From positions 744,001 to 808,000 of the forward strand of contig NZ_JADIKF010000040.1 in assembly GCF_016904945.1 (NCBI RefSeq): DNA of 64,000 nucleotides, read 5' to 3'. The translations under genes and the position numbers were made by a program. Shown one piece after another: positions 35,050-44,889 of the stretch. Every line of letters starts with the position of its first letter. Position 1 is the stretch's first letter. Source of the DNA: Dyella mobilis. GTDB lineage: Bacteria > Pseudomonadota > Gammaproteobacteria > Xanthomonadales > Rhodanobacteraceae. The notes beneath the pieces were generated by a model. It saw only the letters and a list, made by a program, of their open reading frames with translations. It did not search any database and was not told where the DNA came from.

Positions 35050-36189
35050 ATGAAAGCAATGACGTCCGCGCAATTTTCTTCGACGAAGCGCACGTGGCTG
35101 GTACGCTCCGCCGCCGCCTTGCTGGCGGCCGCAGCGGCCTTCACTGTGCTTCCGCAGCAGGCCCACGCAGGCGTGTTCGTCGGCGTCGGCGTATCCGTCG
35201 GCTTTCCGCCGCCGCTGTTGCCGGTCTACGTGCAGCCTTCGATTCCCGCTCCCGGCTACATCTGGACTCCGGGCTACTGGGCATGGAACGGTGTCTCGTA
35301 TTACTGGGTACCGGGTACCTGGATACTTCCGCCGTACTACGGCGCGCTGTGGACCCCTGGCTACTGGGGCTGGATCGGCGGCGTATATGTTTTCCACGCC
35401 GGCTACTGGGGCCCTCACGTGGGCTTCTACGGCGGCGTGAACTACGGTTTCGGCTATACGGGTGTGGGCTATGTCGGCGGCCACTGGGGCCCGGGCGGTT
35501 TCTACTACAACCGCTCCGTCAACCAGTTCGGCGGCGTGCACATCAACAACGTGTACAACAAGACCGTGATCAACAACACCTACATCAACCGGACCAGCTA
35601 TAACGGCGGCCAGGGCGGACTGACCTCGCGTGCCACGCAGCAGCAAATGGCTTTTGCGCGAGACCCGCACAACGTTGGACCGATCGCCGCCCAGCAGCGT
35701 CAGATGACCATGGCCAGCCAGAACCGCGCCATGCAGGCGTCGGTCAACCATGGCAGTCCTTCCATTGCCGCAACGTCGCGTGCCGGTACATTTTCCGGTG
35801 CCGGGGTGACGGCATCGCGCGGCGCCAGCGCGGCAGCGGGGCGATTCACGCCGGCGGCAGCCAGCGCACAACGCGTGAACAATTCCATGGCACTGCGCTC
35901 GGCAAGCTATGCGCCGCACGCGAACACCTCCGCCAGCGCGGCGGCACGTCCGGCCGCCAACAGCTTCAATCGGGCCAGCTACAACAACAATTCCGGCGCA
36001 CGCACGCAGAGCGCTTACCGGCCGCAGGCGAACAGCTATCGCCCAGCGGCTCCGCAATACCGCGCCGCCCCGCAGTATCACGCTGCCGCACCGGCGTATC
36101 GGGCTGCATCGCGACCGGCCGCTGCACCGCGTGGAGGCGGCGGCGGTGGGCACCCACAGGGCGGAAGCCACGACTCGCGCCACGGCTGA
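35050..36189 (+). CDS. secreted YXWGXW-type repeat protein
   Basis: 379 residues behind a strong ribosome site (GGAGGA). Long N-terminal signal, probably cut after AHA near residue 40. Residues about 65-140 contain the repeated aromatic motif W.PGYW.W (GYIWTPGYWAWNG, WTPGYWGWIGG, HAGYWGPH), known from the YXWGXW repeat family. The C-terminal 200 residues are Ala/Ser/Asn/Gln-rich and disordered. Likely an envelope or secreted structural protein; function unknown. Followed by an excellent terminator. Confidence 0.8.
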   Translation: MKAMTSAQFSSTKRTWLVRSAAALLAAAAAFTVLPQQAHAGVFVGVGVSVGFPPPLLPVYVQPSIPAPGYIWTPGYWAWNGVSYYWVPGTWILPPYYGALWTPGYWGWIGGVYVFHAGYWGPHVGFYGGVNYGFGYTGVGYVGGHWGPGGFYYNRSVNQFGGVHINNVYNKTVINNTYINRTSYNGGQGGLTSRATQQQMAFARDPHNVGPIAAQQRQMTMASQNRAMQASVNHGSPSIAATSRAGTFSGAGVTASRGASAAAGRFTPAAASAQRVNNSMALRSASYAPHANTSASAAARPAANSFNRASYNNNSGARTQSAYRPQANSYRPAAPQYRAAPQYHAAAPAYRAASRPAAAPRGGGGGGHPQGGSHDSRHG

Positions 36190-36214
36190 GACCGCAACTC
36201 CATCTTCAACCCCC

Positions 36215-36250
36215 AAGCCCCGGAAGCACCGCTTCCGGGGCTTTTTCTTT
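36215..36250 (+). terminator. intrinsic terminator after the YXWGXW-type gene
   Basis: A 13-bp stem AAGCCCCGGAAGC/GCTTCCGGGGCTT with a three-base loop, followed by TTTTTCTTTT. Confidence 0.9.
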
Positions 36251-36309
36251 TGGTCCGCAGCTTTTTCCGCCGCCCCTCCCCAGGGCAACAAGCCATGCCA
36301 GAAGTCGAA

Positions 36310-36352
36310 CGCAAAATATTGCGCATTCGTGGCAATAACGTGATATTTTGCG
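36310..36352. promoter_or_regulatory. nested AT-rich inverted repeats upstream of the TonB receptor
   Basis: Outer repeat CGCAAAATAT (36310-36319) and ATATTTTGCG (36343-36352); inner repeat TATTGC (36317) and GCAATA (36332). The stretch is far more AT-rich than its surroundings and lies about 150 bases before the receptor start codon, in an otherwise gene-free 300-base gap. It is a candidate operator or upstream promoter element; the regulator is not identifiable. Confidence 0.4.
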
Positions 36353-36497
36353 TAAGATTTTACGGAAGCCATAAGTAGGCGAACGCCCACTTGCCCGCCA
36401 GGGCACCACACAACGCACTGGCGAAAACATTGGAAAACTGCGTCGGCATGGCTCCGATCGGGACGCGCGGTTCACCAAAATTTGCTGGGGAGACAAT

Positions 36498-39341
36498 ATG
36501 TTGAAGTCAAAGCTCACGGTTGCCGTGCTGGCCGCCATGGCGTTCGGTTCTTCGCACACCTTAGCCGCTACCGCGGCCCAATCGCAGGACACACCCGATT
36601 CGCAGGAAGCTGCGCAAGGCGCCGCCTCGACCAGCAAGGCGAGAAAGCTCGACACCGTGACGGTGACCGGATCGCTCATCCCCCAATCGCAGGTCGAAAC
36701 CTCGACACCGGTGATGACCATTACCGCCGACCAGATGAAATCGCGCGGCTTCACCACGGTGGCTGAGGCACTGCAGCAATCCTCTTTCTCGACCGGTGCC
36801 GTGCAAGGTGCCAGCACCTCGGCCAGCTTCACCCAGGGCGCCCAGACCCTGAGCATGTTCGGCCTGCCGGTCGGCTTCGTGAAATACCTGATTGACGGTC
36901 GCCCGATGGGCGATTTTCCTGCGCTGTACAACGGCAGCGACGCGTTCAACAACCTCAGCGGCATCCCCAGCGAGATGGTCGATCACATCGATATCCTGCC
37001 GGGTGGCCAATCCTCGATTTACGGCTCCGATGCGATCGCTGGCGTAGTCAACATCGTGTTGAAGAAAAAACTCGATGCACCGGTGGTCGACGTGCGCTAT
37101 GGCTGGCACACCGGCGGCGGCGCAGATCGCCGCGTGTACCTGGCCGATAGCTTCAATTGGGGCAAACTCAACGTGCTGGCCGGCGTACAGTTCGAAAGCT
37201 CGCAGCCGATCTGGGGCTTCGACCGCGCACTGACCCGTAATTACTATGCCGACGGCACCAGCCCCGCCACCGCAAGCCGCGACTTCCTGGTCAACAGCAC
37301 CACCAAGATCAAGAACAGCTACGTCGATCCGCGCACTCTGACGCCGAATGGCTGCAATGCCACCAACGGACTGTTCAATGGCGGCGAAGCCTTGCAATAC
37401 CGCCAGAACAGCGGCTACTACTGCGGCTCATACAACTCCGCCGGCTACAAAACCCTGTCGAATGACGAGAAGACGGCGAATGTGTACACACACGCCACTT
37501 TCGACGCCACCGACAATCTGCAGTTGTACAGCGACTTCCTCTACAACTACCAAGAGCAGAAATTTTCCACCGGCTCCGGCTACACCTGGTGGGGCACCTC
37601 GGCGGACTTCGGCAAGATCTACGACGCAAACCTGAAGGACTTCGTGAACCTTCAGCGCGGCTTTACGCCTGAAGAAATCGGCGGCTACAAGTCGATCATG
37701 AACAAGACCACCGAAAACTCGTACATGCTGACGCTGGGCGGCAAAGGTACGTTCGGCCAATCGAATTGGGATTACGACGTTACCTACACCCATTCCGACG
37801 ATCATCTCACCTCGCGCCGCTTCGCACGCTGGGCCAACGAGATCGACAACTACTTCCTGGACAAGGTGCTCGGTCCGGAATTGGGTACCAACAAGGGATA
37901 CGGCGTTTACGCTCCCAATTACGGCGCCTTCTTCCAGCCCATTTCGCCGGCCGATTTCCGCGGCTTCACCGGCTTCACCTACAGCAACGCCAAGACCTGG
38001 GACAACCTTTTGCGCGCCCAGGTCACCAACGCATCCCTGTTCGCCCTGCCGGGTGGCGATGCCGGTTTGGCGGTCGTGGTGGAAGGCGGCAACCAGGGCT
38101 GGAATTACACGCCCGATGCGCGCCTGCTCGACGGTGAGGTCTGGGGCAGCACGGATGTACAAGGCGCAGGCCATCGCTCGCGCTATGCCGCCACCACCGA
38201 GTTGAACATTCCGTTGTTCAAGCAACTGACCCTCGATGCATCCGCCCGCTACGACAGCTATCACGTCGGTAATGGCGACGTGAGCCACGCCACCTACAAC
38301 ATCGGCATCGAATACCGCCCGCTCGAAACCCTGTTGTTGCGCGGCAAGTACGGCACGGCATTCAAGGCACCGACGCTGGCCGATGAATTCCAGGGACAAA
38401 GCGGCTACTACGACTCGGTCACCGACTATTACAACTGTGCTCAGCTCGGCTATGTCGGTCCATCGATCGGCCAATGCCCGAACAAGTATTACAACGTACA
38501 GTTCAACGGCGTGCAGTCCGGCAATACGCAGCTGAAGCCGATCACCGCCAAAGTGTGGAACTACGGTTTCGTATGGGCGCCGATCAACAACCTGTCGTTC
38601 AGCACCGACTACTATCACTACGACATCAGCAACGAAGTGAACCAGGAAAGCGCGGACCTGCTCTCGCAGCAGGAGTATCTGTGTCGCATCGGCACGCTCG
38701 ACATCAATTCGCCGACCTGCAAGGCAGCACTTTCGCAAGTGGTTCGCCAGGCTGCCACCGATAATACCTTCCTGGGCGACATCACCCAGATCTACACGCC
38801 GAAGGTGAATACGTCCAAGGAGAAGGTCAACGCGCTGGTTTCCAACTTCGGCTATCTACTGAACGTCGGCCGCTTCGGCTCGCTGACCTTCAACGCCTCC
38901 TACAGCAACGTGTTGAAGCACGAGCTGCAGCAGTATCCGAACGACCCGGTGCTCGACCTGTTGCGCAACCCGTATTACAGCTACGACTTCAAGACCAAGG
39001 TAAACGCCTCGATCACCTGGTCGATCGGCAACTGGAGCACCACGGTGTTCGCCAATCGCTACGGCAGCTCGCCGAACTACCTCGCTCGCACGCTGAACGA
39101 CTACAACGCGCCCGGCGCGGGCCGCCTGGCACCGTGGATCCTGTACAACGCCAGCGTAAGCTACACCCCGATCGACAGTCTTGCGCTGTCGCTGATGGTC
39201 AACAACGTGTTCAACAAGATGCCGCCGAAAGATCACAGCTACCCCGGCACCAGCGCCTCGCCCTACAACGACAATGACTACAACGTGTTCGGGCGCGGCA
39301 TTTACCTGGAAGGCACCTACAAGTTCGGCAAGGCAAAATAA
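36498..39341 (+). CDS. TonB-dependent outer-membrane receptor
   Basis: 947 residues, signal peptide cut near residue 23 (TLAA). A TonB-box-like KLDTVTVTGSLI at about 50-61 precedes the plug domain, which carries PVMTITADQMKSRGFTTVAEALQ, VKYLIDGRPMGDFPALYNGS and HIDILPGGQSSIYGSDAIAGVVNIVLKK. The rest is a 22-strand beta-barrel. This is the large RagA/peptide-or-carbohydrate type rather than a small siderophore receptor; the substrate is undetermined. GGGGAGA precedes the ATG. No ExbB/TonB gene or enzyme is directly adjacent. Confidence 0.93.
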   Translation: MLKSKLTVAVLAAMAFGSSHTLAATAAQSQDTPDSQEAAQGAASTSKARKLDTVTVTGSLIPQSQVETSTPVMTITADQMKSRGFTTVAEALQQSSFSTGAVQGASTSASFTQGAQTLSMFGLPVGFVKYLIDGRPMGDFPALYNGSDAFNNLSGIPSEMVDHIDILPGGQSSIYGSDAIAGVVNIVLKKKLDAPVVDVRYGWHTGGGADRRVYLADSFNWGKLNVLAGVQFESSQPIWGFDRALTRNYYADGTSPATASRDFLVNSTTKIKNSYVDPRTLTPNGCNATNGLFNGGEALQYRQNSGYYCGSYNSAGYKTLSNDEKTANVYTHATFDATDNLQLYSDFLYNYQEQKFSTGSGYTWWGTSADFGKIYDANLKDFVNLQRGFTPEEIGGYKSIMNKTTENSYMLTLGGKGTFGQSNWDYDVTYTHSDDHLTSRRFARWANEIDNYFLDKVLGPELGTNKGYGVYAPNYGAFFQPISPADFRGFTGFTYSNAKTWDNLLRAQVTNASLFALPGGDAGLAVVVEGGNQGWNYTPDARLLDGEVWGSTDVQGAGHRSRYAATTELNIPLFKQLTLDASARYDSYHVGNGDVSHATYNIGIEYRPLETLLLRGKYGTAFKAPTLADEFQGQSGYYDSVTDYYNCAQLGYVGPSIGQCPNKYYNVQFNGVQSGNTQLKPITAKVWNYGFVWAPINNLSFSTDYYHYDISNEVNQESADLLSQQEYLCRIGTLDINSPTCKAALSQVVRQAATDNTFLGDITQIYTPKVNTSKEKVNALVSNFGYLLNVGRFGSLTFNASYSNVLKHELQQYPNDPVLDLLRNPYYSYDFKTKVNASITWSIGNWSTTVFANRYGSSPNYLARTLNDYNAPGAGRLAPWILYNASVSYTPIDSLALSLMVNNVFNKMPPKDHSYPGTSASPYNDNDYNVFGRGIYLEGTYKFGKAK

Positions 39342-39360
39342 CTCTGCCAAGCCTTCTGCA

Positions 39361-39392
39361 AAGAAACCCCGCCGGTGGCGGGGTTTCTTTTG
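39361..39392. terminator. bidirectional terminator after the TonB receptor
   Basis: A 13-bp stem AAGAAACCCCGCC/GGCGGGGTTTCTT with a three-base loop and a following TTTT, serving the receptor and the convergent DUF3014 gene. Confidence 0.88.
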
Positions 39393-39403
39393 TCCAGCGT
39401 GGC

Positions 39404-40261
39404 TCAATGTGCGATCTGTGCACCCACCAGCAGGCTTCGGATCAAGTGCAGCTTCGCCTTGAACTGCTGTTCGTTCGCCGGACCGATGCGCACCATCAGC
39501 TTCTGTCCGTTGGACAGCGACTGCAGCGACGGATCCACGAACACATAGTGCGGACCCGACTTCGTTACGGCCACCGGGTCGTGCAGATCAGGGGCGGCCA
39601 GCATGTCGTCGATCGCCACGATCAGGCGGTCGTTGAAATATCCTCGCGGATAACCCAGCTCGCGATACGCTTCCTGGAACAATGGATAGTTGTGCCGGTA
39701 CCACGCCACCAGCACGTGCGGATCGACGCTTTCCAGGACTGCGACATACGGAGCGTAGCGACCCGCGTTGTCTGAGGCGATCAACGTTTCGCCGTTGGCC
39801 TGCGTGGTCTGCATCGATCCTTTCGGAGTGCGCAGCGGCAGAATGAAACTGCTGCCCAAGCCGTGCCTGGGCAACGCGTCGACCGTAGCGACGACACGCG
39901 AGATGACCTGGTTCGGAGCCAGCAAGGCGCGCACGTCGCCGCCGCTCGCCAACTTGGACAATGCGTCCAGCACGCTTGCATCACTATCGGCTAAGGCCGG
40001 CAACGGTGCCGTGGATGCGGCAGCCGGGCCGGATTCGGCCTGGGCGATGGGATGCTGAATCACGGCTGTGGATGTGCTGCTGGCCGGCGTGCTTGACGAT
40101 GCGGCCGCCGGCGGGGCGGCAGGCAGTACATTGGCCACGTCCTTGGGCTGCATCGCCATCCGCACCAAGTACACACCTGCGACGATGACGGCCGCGAGCA
40201 CGATGATCGCAAGAAACCAACTGCCGTAGGACGTCTTCTTTTTGTTCGATCTGCGATTCAC
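39404..40261 (-). CDS. DUF3014 membrane-anchored periplasmic protein
   Basis: 285 residues from a GTG start. A basic N-terminus (NRRSNKKK) and one membrane segment (WFLAIIVLAAVIVAGVYLV) anchor it. A Ser/Thr/Ala/Pro linker of about 55 residues leads to the DUF3014 domain: VISRVVATVDALPRHGLGSSFILPLRTPKG, VDPHVLVAWYRHNYPLFQEAYRELGYPRGYFNDRLIVAIDDMLA. Function unknown; common in proteobacteria. Single gene sharing a terminator with the receptor. Confidence 0.88.
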   Translation of the reverse strand: MNRRSNKKKTSYGSWFLAIIVLAAVIVAGVYLVRMAMQPKDVANVLPAAPPAAASSSTPASSTSTAVIQHPIAQAESGPAAASTAPLPALADSDASVLDALSKLASGGDVRALLAPNQVISRVVATVDALPRHGLGSSFILPLRTPKGSMQTTQANGETLIASDNAGRYAPYVAVLESVDPHVLVAWYRHNYPLFQEAYRELGYPRGYFNDRLIVAIDDMLAAPDLHDPVAVTKSGPHYVFVDPSLQSLSNGQKLMVRIGPANEQQFKAKLHLIRSLLVGAQIAH

Positions 40262-40376
40262 GACGCTACCTGTTTCACGAGGGAACAGGCATTGTGACAG
40301 GGCGGAAAGCGCTTTGTTCGACTATTGGCTTACCGCGGCATTGTCTCAGCGGGCAAGCGATCAACCCGATACCGGC

Positions 40377-41351
40377 TCAAGCGACCCGGAAACGGCCATC
40401 CGCCAGCGCGGCGGCGTCGACCTCCGGCACATCGGACCCTTTATTCGGACGCAACTCGGACCGCGGTACCTGGAAACTGTCTTCGCGGTTGTACACCGGA
40501 CTGCTGGCAGCGTAGAGCTCTTCGTAGGAGTTGAGACGCTCACGCAAGCATTCGCGCAACTGCGGGCCGAACAAGCTCTCCACTTTGCTCTCTGCCTGAT
40601 GTGGAAGTCCGCTGAGCGCATTGCACTTCCACGGCTCAGCTTTGGGATCGGCAATATTCTGATGACAGGTTTGATCCAGGTCGACATCCGACCGCAGATC
40701 CAGGAACTTGCACAAGCGCTGCCATTCTTCGGTCGGATTGTGGATCAGGTCTTCCAGAAAGACGAAATGATGGTTGCGCACGCCGATGCGCGAGCGATGA
40801 ACCTCCGCCGCCCGGTTCCAGCGCCGCACCCACTGCATCAAACCGCCACTGAATGACTTGTTGTCGTAGCGCAGCTCAGCGTCGGTGATCGAGGCCAGCA
40901 CGTCGAGGCCTGGGCGGATCACGTGAATGATGCGCGCTTCCGGCAGGTAGGACTCGATTTCCGGGAGATAAAACAAATGGAGCGGCGTCTTTTCGATCCA
41001 CATCGAGCGCTTGGCCTGAACGGCGAGACCATCCAGCATGTCGATGAAACGCTCAACGCAATCGCGCTGAAACCAGGGGGCACGGGCAAGCGGCTGCTCA
41101 GAACCCAGCAAGACCTGCTGCAGTTCGACAAACTGACGGCGACCGTAGCGACGAGTCAAGCCGAGCATCCGGGCCAATTTTCGACGGTGCTGCTTGGCGC
41201 CTTCATCGCCCAATCGCCAATGCAGGCCGCCCAGCAGGCGCGGGAAGAAACTGGTTTCTGGAAGGGTGAAGACCTGGGGGTGCCGTGCAAGCATGGCCTG
41301 CACGATGGTGGTGCCCGACCGCGGACACCCGACAACAAAGGTCCTTTGCAT
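40377..41351 (-). CDS. PAPS-dependent sulfotransferase family protein
   Basis: 324 residues. The 5'-phosphosulfate-binding loop is VVGCPRSGTTIVQAM (residues 6-20). The 3'-phosphate-binding segment is probably RIIHVIRPGLDVLAS, and WIEKTPLHLFYLPEI holds the conserved K-T-P. It transfers sulfate from PAPS to a hydroxyl or amine acceptor, perhaps a surface glycan or lipid; the acceptor is not predictable. No other sulfation or glycan gene is adjacent, so its context is uninformative. Confidence 0.85.
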   Translation of the reverse strand: MQRTFVVGCPRSGTTIVQAMLARHPQVFTLPETSFFPRLLGGLHWRLGDEGAKQHRRKLARMLGLTRRYGRRQFVELQQVLLGSEQPLARAPWFQRDCVERFIDMLDGLAVQAKRSMWIEKTPLHLFYLPEIESYLPEARIIHVIRPGLDVLASITDAELRYDNKSFSGGLMQWVRRWNRAAEVHRSRIGVRNHHFVFLEDLIHNPTEEWQRLCKFLDLRSDVDLDQTCHQNIADPKAEPWKCNALSGLPHQAESKVESLFGPQLRECLRERLNSYEELYAASSPVYNREDSFQVPRSELRPNKGSDVPEVDAAALADGRFRVA

Positions 41352-41602
41352 GAGTCGCTCACGCCCCCCGCTTTTTATAATGGACTACCAACTCGCCCAC
41401 GAATTCTCGTCAGGCCACGACTACCTAACGCGTCAGGTTGCCGTAAGTTGACACAACTTACACACAGGTGACGGGCGTGTCCACTGAAAACTTCCTTAAC
41501 GATTAATGGGTCCGCTGAAGCCCCTGTAAGGCGTCGCCAGCCGAACAATCCACGTTCTGAGCCCAACGAGGCTCATACCCCCTTCTTCGGCACGACCCAT
41601 GC

Positions 41603-43045
41603 ATGAGGTCCGTTACCGAGCCCCAAAAGTGGCTCTTGGCCACGCGCGGCGAGATGGAAAGAAACAGCTGCCCTCCCCTGCCCACCATCATCGACCTGCT
41701 GCTCGATGCGATCTGCGTGGTCGACGCGGAGGGCCGCTACCTTTATGTGAGCGCCGCCTATGAACAGATCTTCGGTTATGCGGCGGAGGAAGTGCTGGGA
41801 CGCCCGATGATCGAGTTGGTCCACCCCGACGACCGCGAACGTACCCTCGCGACGGCGCAAGAAATCATGCAGGGGCAACCTGAGGCGAACTTCCAGAACC
41901 GATATATCCGCAAGGACGGCAAGGTTGTGCACATCACGTGGTCGGCCCGCTGGTCCGAAGCGGAACAGGTACGTATCGCGCTGGCGCGCGACGTTACCGA
42001 GATCAAGCGCGCCGAGTCGGTGCAGGCCGCGCTGCTGGCAATCTCCGAGGCCGCGCACACCGCCAAGGACCTGCTTGCGCTGTTTCAGCGCATCCACCAG
42101 ATCATCGACGGGCTGCTGCCGGCCAGGAATTTTTATGTGGCGCTATACGACGAACGCGCCGACGAGCTGAGCTTTCCTTACTTCGTCGACGAATGCGATC
42201 CGGCGCCGGCACCGCGCCCTTTGAATTCCGGCACGCTCACCGGTGAAGTCGTTCGCAGCGGGCAGGCCATCCTGCTGACACCCCACACTCGCTCCCAGGT
42301 GCTAGGCAGGGGCATTCAATATATAGGGTGCGATTCCCTGGACTGGCTGGGCCTGCCTCTCACCACGCCCAACGGATGCATCGGCGCGATCGTGGTGCAA
42401 AGCTATTCCGGCGACGTGCGCTACACGACGGAGGATCAGGCACTGCTGCAATTTGTCTCCGACCAGATCGCCACCGCGATCGAGCGCAAGCGCAACGCCG
42501 CCTGGCTGCAATACGTGGCCGGGCACGACGCGCTCACCGACCTGCCTAACCGCGAGTTGTTCAACGATAGACTCGATACCGCGCTCGTTGCGGCAGGACG
42601 TGACCTGCAGCGGCTATCCGTGCTCTATATCGACCTGGACCGGTTCAAGCAGGCCAACGACCGCCACGGCCACGACACCGGCGATCAAGTGCTGCGCGAG
42701 GCGGCACGGAGAATCCGTCAATGCCTGCGCGAATCGGATACGGTCGGGCGCCTGGGCGGGGACGAGTTTGCCGTGGTGCTGACGGGCATGCATCGGCCGG
42801 AGGATGCCTCGGCCGTTGCCGAGAAGATTCGCAGCGTGCTGAATCAGCCATTCCAGCTCGGCCAACATCAACTGCGGATATCCTCCAGCATCGGTATTGC
42901 GATGTATCCGGAGCACGGCAAGGATCGCAAGCATTTGATGCGCCACGCCGATGCTGCCATGTACGCGGCCAAGCGGCGCGGCCGCAACCGGCTAGGTATC
43001 GCCTCGCCCGACTTCAGCGAAAACGATACGGTCGTGGACACTTGA
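41603..43045 (+). CDS. PAS-GAF-GGDEF diguanylate cyclase
   Basis: 480 residues. A PAS domain (about 28-135; DAICVVDAEGRYLYVSAAYEQIFGYAAEEVLGRP) is followed by a GAF domain (about 145-305) and a GGDEF domain (about 320-475). The active site is intact GGDEF (residues 385-389). The inhibitory I-site RESD (376-379) lies five residues before it, so it should make cyclic di-GMP with product feedback. No membrane segment; the input is a cytoplasmic signal. ATG 41654 is an alternative start. Confidence 0.92.
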   Translation: MRSVTEPQKWLLATRGEMERNSCPPLPTIIDLLLDAICVVDAEGRYLYVSAAYEQIFGYAAEEVLGRPMIELVHPDDRERTLATAQEIMQGQPEANFQNRYIRKDGKVVHITWSARWSEAEQVRIALARDVTEIKRAESVQAALLAISEAAHTAKDLLALFQRIHQIIDGLLPARNFYVALYDERADELSFPYFVDECDPAPAPRPLNSGTLTGEVVRSGQAILLTPHTRSQVLGRGIQYIGCDSLDWLGLPLTTPNGCIGAIVVQSYSGDVRYTTEDQALLQFVSDQIATAIERKRNAAWLQYVAGHDALTDLPNRELFNDRLDTALVAAGRDLQRLSVLYIDLDRFKQANDRHGHDTGDQVLREAARRIRQCLRESDTVGRLGGDEFAVVLTGMHRPEDASAVAEKIRSVLNQPFQLGQHQLRISSSIGIAMYPEHGKDRKHLMRHADAAMYAAKRRGRNRLGIASPDFSENDTVVDT

Positions 43046-43101
43046 AAGGCCTGCTTTTCCATCGCCTTGCAGGCATCTGCCCGCCCATCCTTCGCCATCG
43101 A

Positions 43102-43134
43102 TAAAAAGCCACCGGCACTCCGTACCGGTGGCTT
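43102..43134 (-). terminator. intrinsic terminator of chitinase 1
   Basis: A 10-bp stem AAGCCACCGG/CCGGTGGCTT with a nine-base loop; on the minus strand it runs into CTTTTTAT. It ends the gene at 43204-44778 and may also serve the cyclase gene. Confidence 0.8.
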
Positions 43135-43203
43135 GCCTTGCCCAACGTCACATCCGCTGCGAAGCAGGCATGCCTCCTGTCTCGCAGCGGGTTCCCCTGC
43201 GCT

Positions 43204-44778
43204 TTACTTGCCCATGTCCTTCAAAATCTCGTTGGTGAAGCCGAGAACGCCTGCGCTCGGATAGGAGTTGCACGTCGATGAGGCGCCGCCCGCCGCGCAC
43301 GGTGTATCGCGATCGAGCGACCAGAAATGCACACCGGCCAGACCGTTGGTGGTCGCATAGTTGGTGATGGCGTCGATATCCGCCAAGGTGGTGATTTCAC
43401 CGGCGCTGTCGTTCTGGCCGATCATCGGTGTCAGCTCGATGTGGCTGAACGGAATACCGTAAGTGTGCTGCAGATTCACCACCGCCTGAATCGCAGACTG
43501 CCCCATCTCGCAGGCTCCGCTCACCACCACGCAGTTCGCCGAGGTGGCGCCACCGTAGTCCATCGTCATCAGGTTGACGGTGTAGTTGTTGAGCGCCGGG
43601 CTCGACGCCTGGATCGCCTGCACCACCCACGCCCCCAGCGTATTGACGCCGCCATAGCTGCCGTCCGATGCCCCCAACGTAGCGATAGTGAAGGAGAAGC
43701 GCAGATTCGGATATTGCGACTGCGCCGCCGCAACGTCCGCGACCAGTTGCTGGATATCGGCCTGGCTCTGGCCGCCTTCGATGTCGAAGTCAACGCCGAT
43801 CATTTGCGGGGTGTAGTACTTCGCGATGAAACTCTCGAACGCAGAGGGCGAGGAGCAGGTGAACGTACCTGCTTCACCGCCGGTGGAAACGATGTAATCC
43901 AGACCGGCACTGGACAGCGAATTGGCCGCACCCGGGGTGATGTTGGCGGAGATGAATTGCGCCGGCGTCACGCCCGCCCAGTTCTCGCTGCCGCACTCTC
44001 CGGTGGCAAAGGCCAGCGAAATGGCCGGCAGTTTCGGTACCTGTGTCTCATACAGGCCGCCGCTGCCCACCACCGGGATCGCCGAACCGGTCACCGCCGT
44101 CTGCATGACATCGGTATTCCAGTTCATATTGATGCTCATGTCCTTATAAGGACTGAAGACAAATCCACTCGGGGCAGGAGTGGGAGTGGGAGTTGGCGTA
44201 GGAGTCGGCGTGGGCGTGGGGGTTGGAGTCGGTGTGGGCGTCGGCGAGCCGCTGCAGGTACCGATTTCAGTCCACGGCTGGCCGCTGCCCGACGGCCCAT
44301 TATTGGTGGCCGGATCATTGCCCTGCGTCCACCAGTTCGCCTTGTAATTGAGCCCGCTCTCACTCACCAACGCACCGCCGTTATAAGCGGTCGAAGCGTT
44401 CCACGCGGGATCGCAACCGCTTGGCGTTGGAGTCGGCGTGGGCGTGGGGGTTGGAGCAGGCGTTGGAGTCGGTGCCGGCGAACCGCCGCACGCGCCCTGC
44501 GACGTCCACGGTTCGCCGCTGCCTGCACCGCCATTGTTGGTGGCCGGATCGTTGCCTTGCGTCCACCAGTTGGCGACGTAATTGATGCCGTTCTCACTGG
44601 CCGCCTGGCCTTGCGTATAAGCCGTCGATGCATTCCAGGCTGCCGCGCAACTGGTTTGCGCATGCACCACCTGCACCGGCGCCACGGTCAACGCCGTAGC
44701 GGACAAAGCCGCGCACACGGCGGTGCTCAACGAACTGAAAGTCAGCACGGACCACTTGCTTGAATTCTTCACTGACAT
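43204..44778 (-). CDS. secreted GH18 chitinase with two chitin-binding modules (chitinase 1)
   Basis: 524 residues. Signal peptide cut after VHA (about residue 41). Two CBM5/12-type chitin-binding modules (AAAWNASTAYTQGQAASENGINY...NWWTQGNDP and its repeat) are joined by Pro-Thr linkers. The catalytic GH18 barrel starts near residue 230 (FVFSPYKDMSINMNWN). The catalytic strand reads IGVDFDIEGG, with acid/base Glu334 and the two preceding Asp of DxxDxDxE; the first Asp position is Ile. It degrades chitin extracellularly. Paralog of the gene at 45066. ATG 44778 follows GGAGACAG. Confidence 0.92.
   Translation of the reverse strand: MSVKNSSKWSVLTFSSLSTAVCAALSATALTVAPVQVVHAQTSCAAAWNASTAYTQGQAASENGINYVANWWTQGNDPATNNGGAGSGEPWTSQGACGGSPAPTPTPAPTPTPTPTPTPSGCDPAWNASTAYNGGALVSESGLNYKANWWTQGNDPATNNGPSGSGQPWTEIGTCSGSPTPTPTPTPTPTPTPTPTPTPTPAPSGFVFSPYKDMSINMNWNTDVMQTAVTGSAIPVVGSGGLYETQVPKLPAISLAFATGECGSENWAGVTPAQFISANITPGAANSLSSAGLDYIVSTGGEAGTFTCSSPSAFESFIAKYYTPQMIGVDFDIEGGQSQADIQQLVADVAAAQSQYPNLRFSFTIATLGASDGSYGGVNTLGAWVVQAIQASSPALNNYTVNLMTMDYGGATSANCVVVSGACEMGQSAIQAVVNLQHTYGIPFSHIELTPMIGQNDSAGEITTLADIDAITNYATTNGLAGVHFWSLDRDTPCAAGGASSTCNSYPSAGVLGFTNEILKDMGK
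44165..44480 (-). repeat. Pro-Thr linker repeats in chitinase 1
   Basis: Two runs of CCxACx hexamers coding for (PT)n at 44168-44243 and 44420-44477, on either side of the second chitin-binding module. Length can vary by slippage without changing frame. Confidence 0.8.
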
Positions 44779-44850
44779 GGGACTGTCTCCAAGATTGGAT
44801 GGAATCGCAACAGATGAAAAACATCGGCGGATTCGTGCCCGCATTCCCGC

Positions 44851-44889
44851 GGCCACGTGGGGACGGACGCCATCACGCATCCATGCACC
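44851..44889 (-). promoter_or_regulatory. conserved leader segment upstream of chitinase 1
   Basis: On the minus strand this stretch (GGTGCATGGATGCGTGATGG... to CCACGTGGCC) closely matches the one at 46469-46506 before chitinase 2, at a similar distance from the start codon. It is either residual homology from the duplication or a conserved 5' untranslated element. Confidence 0.4.
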
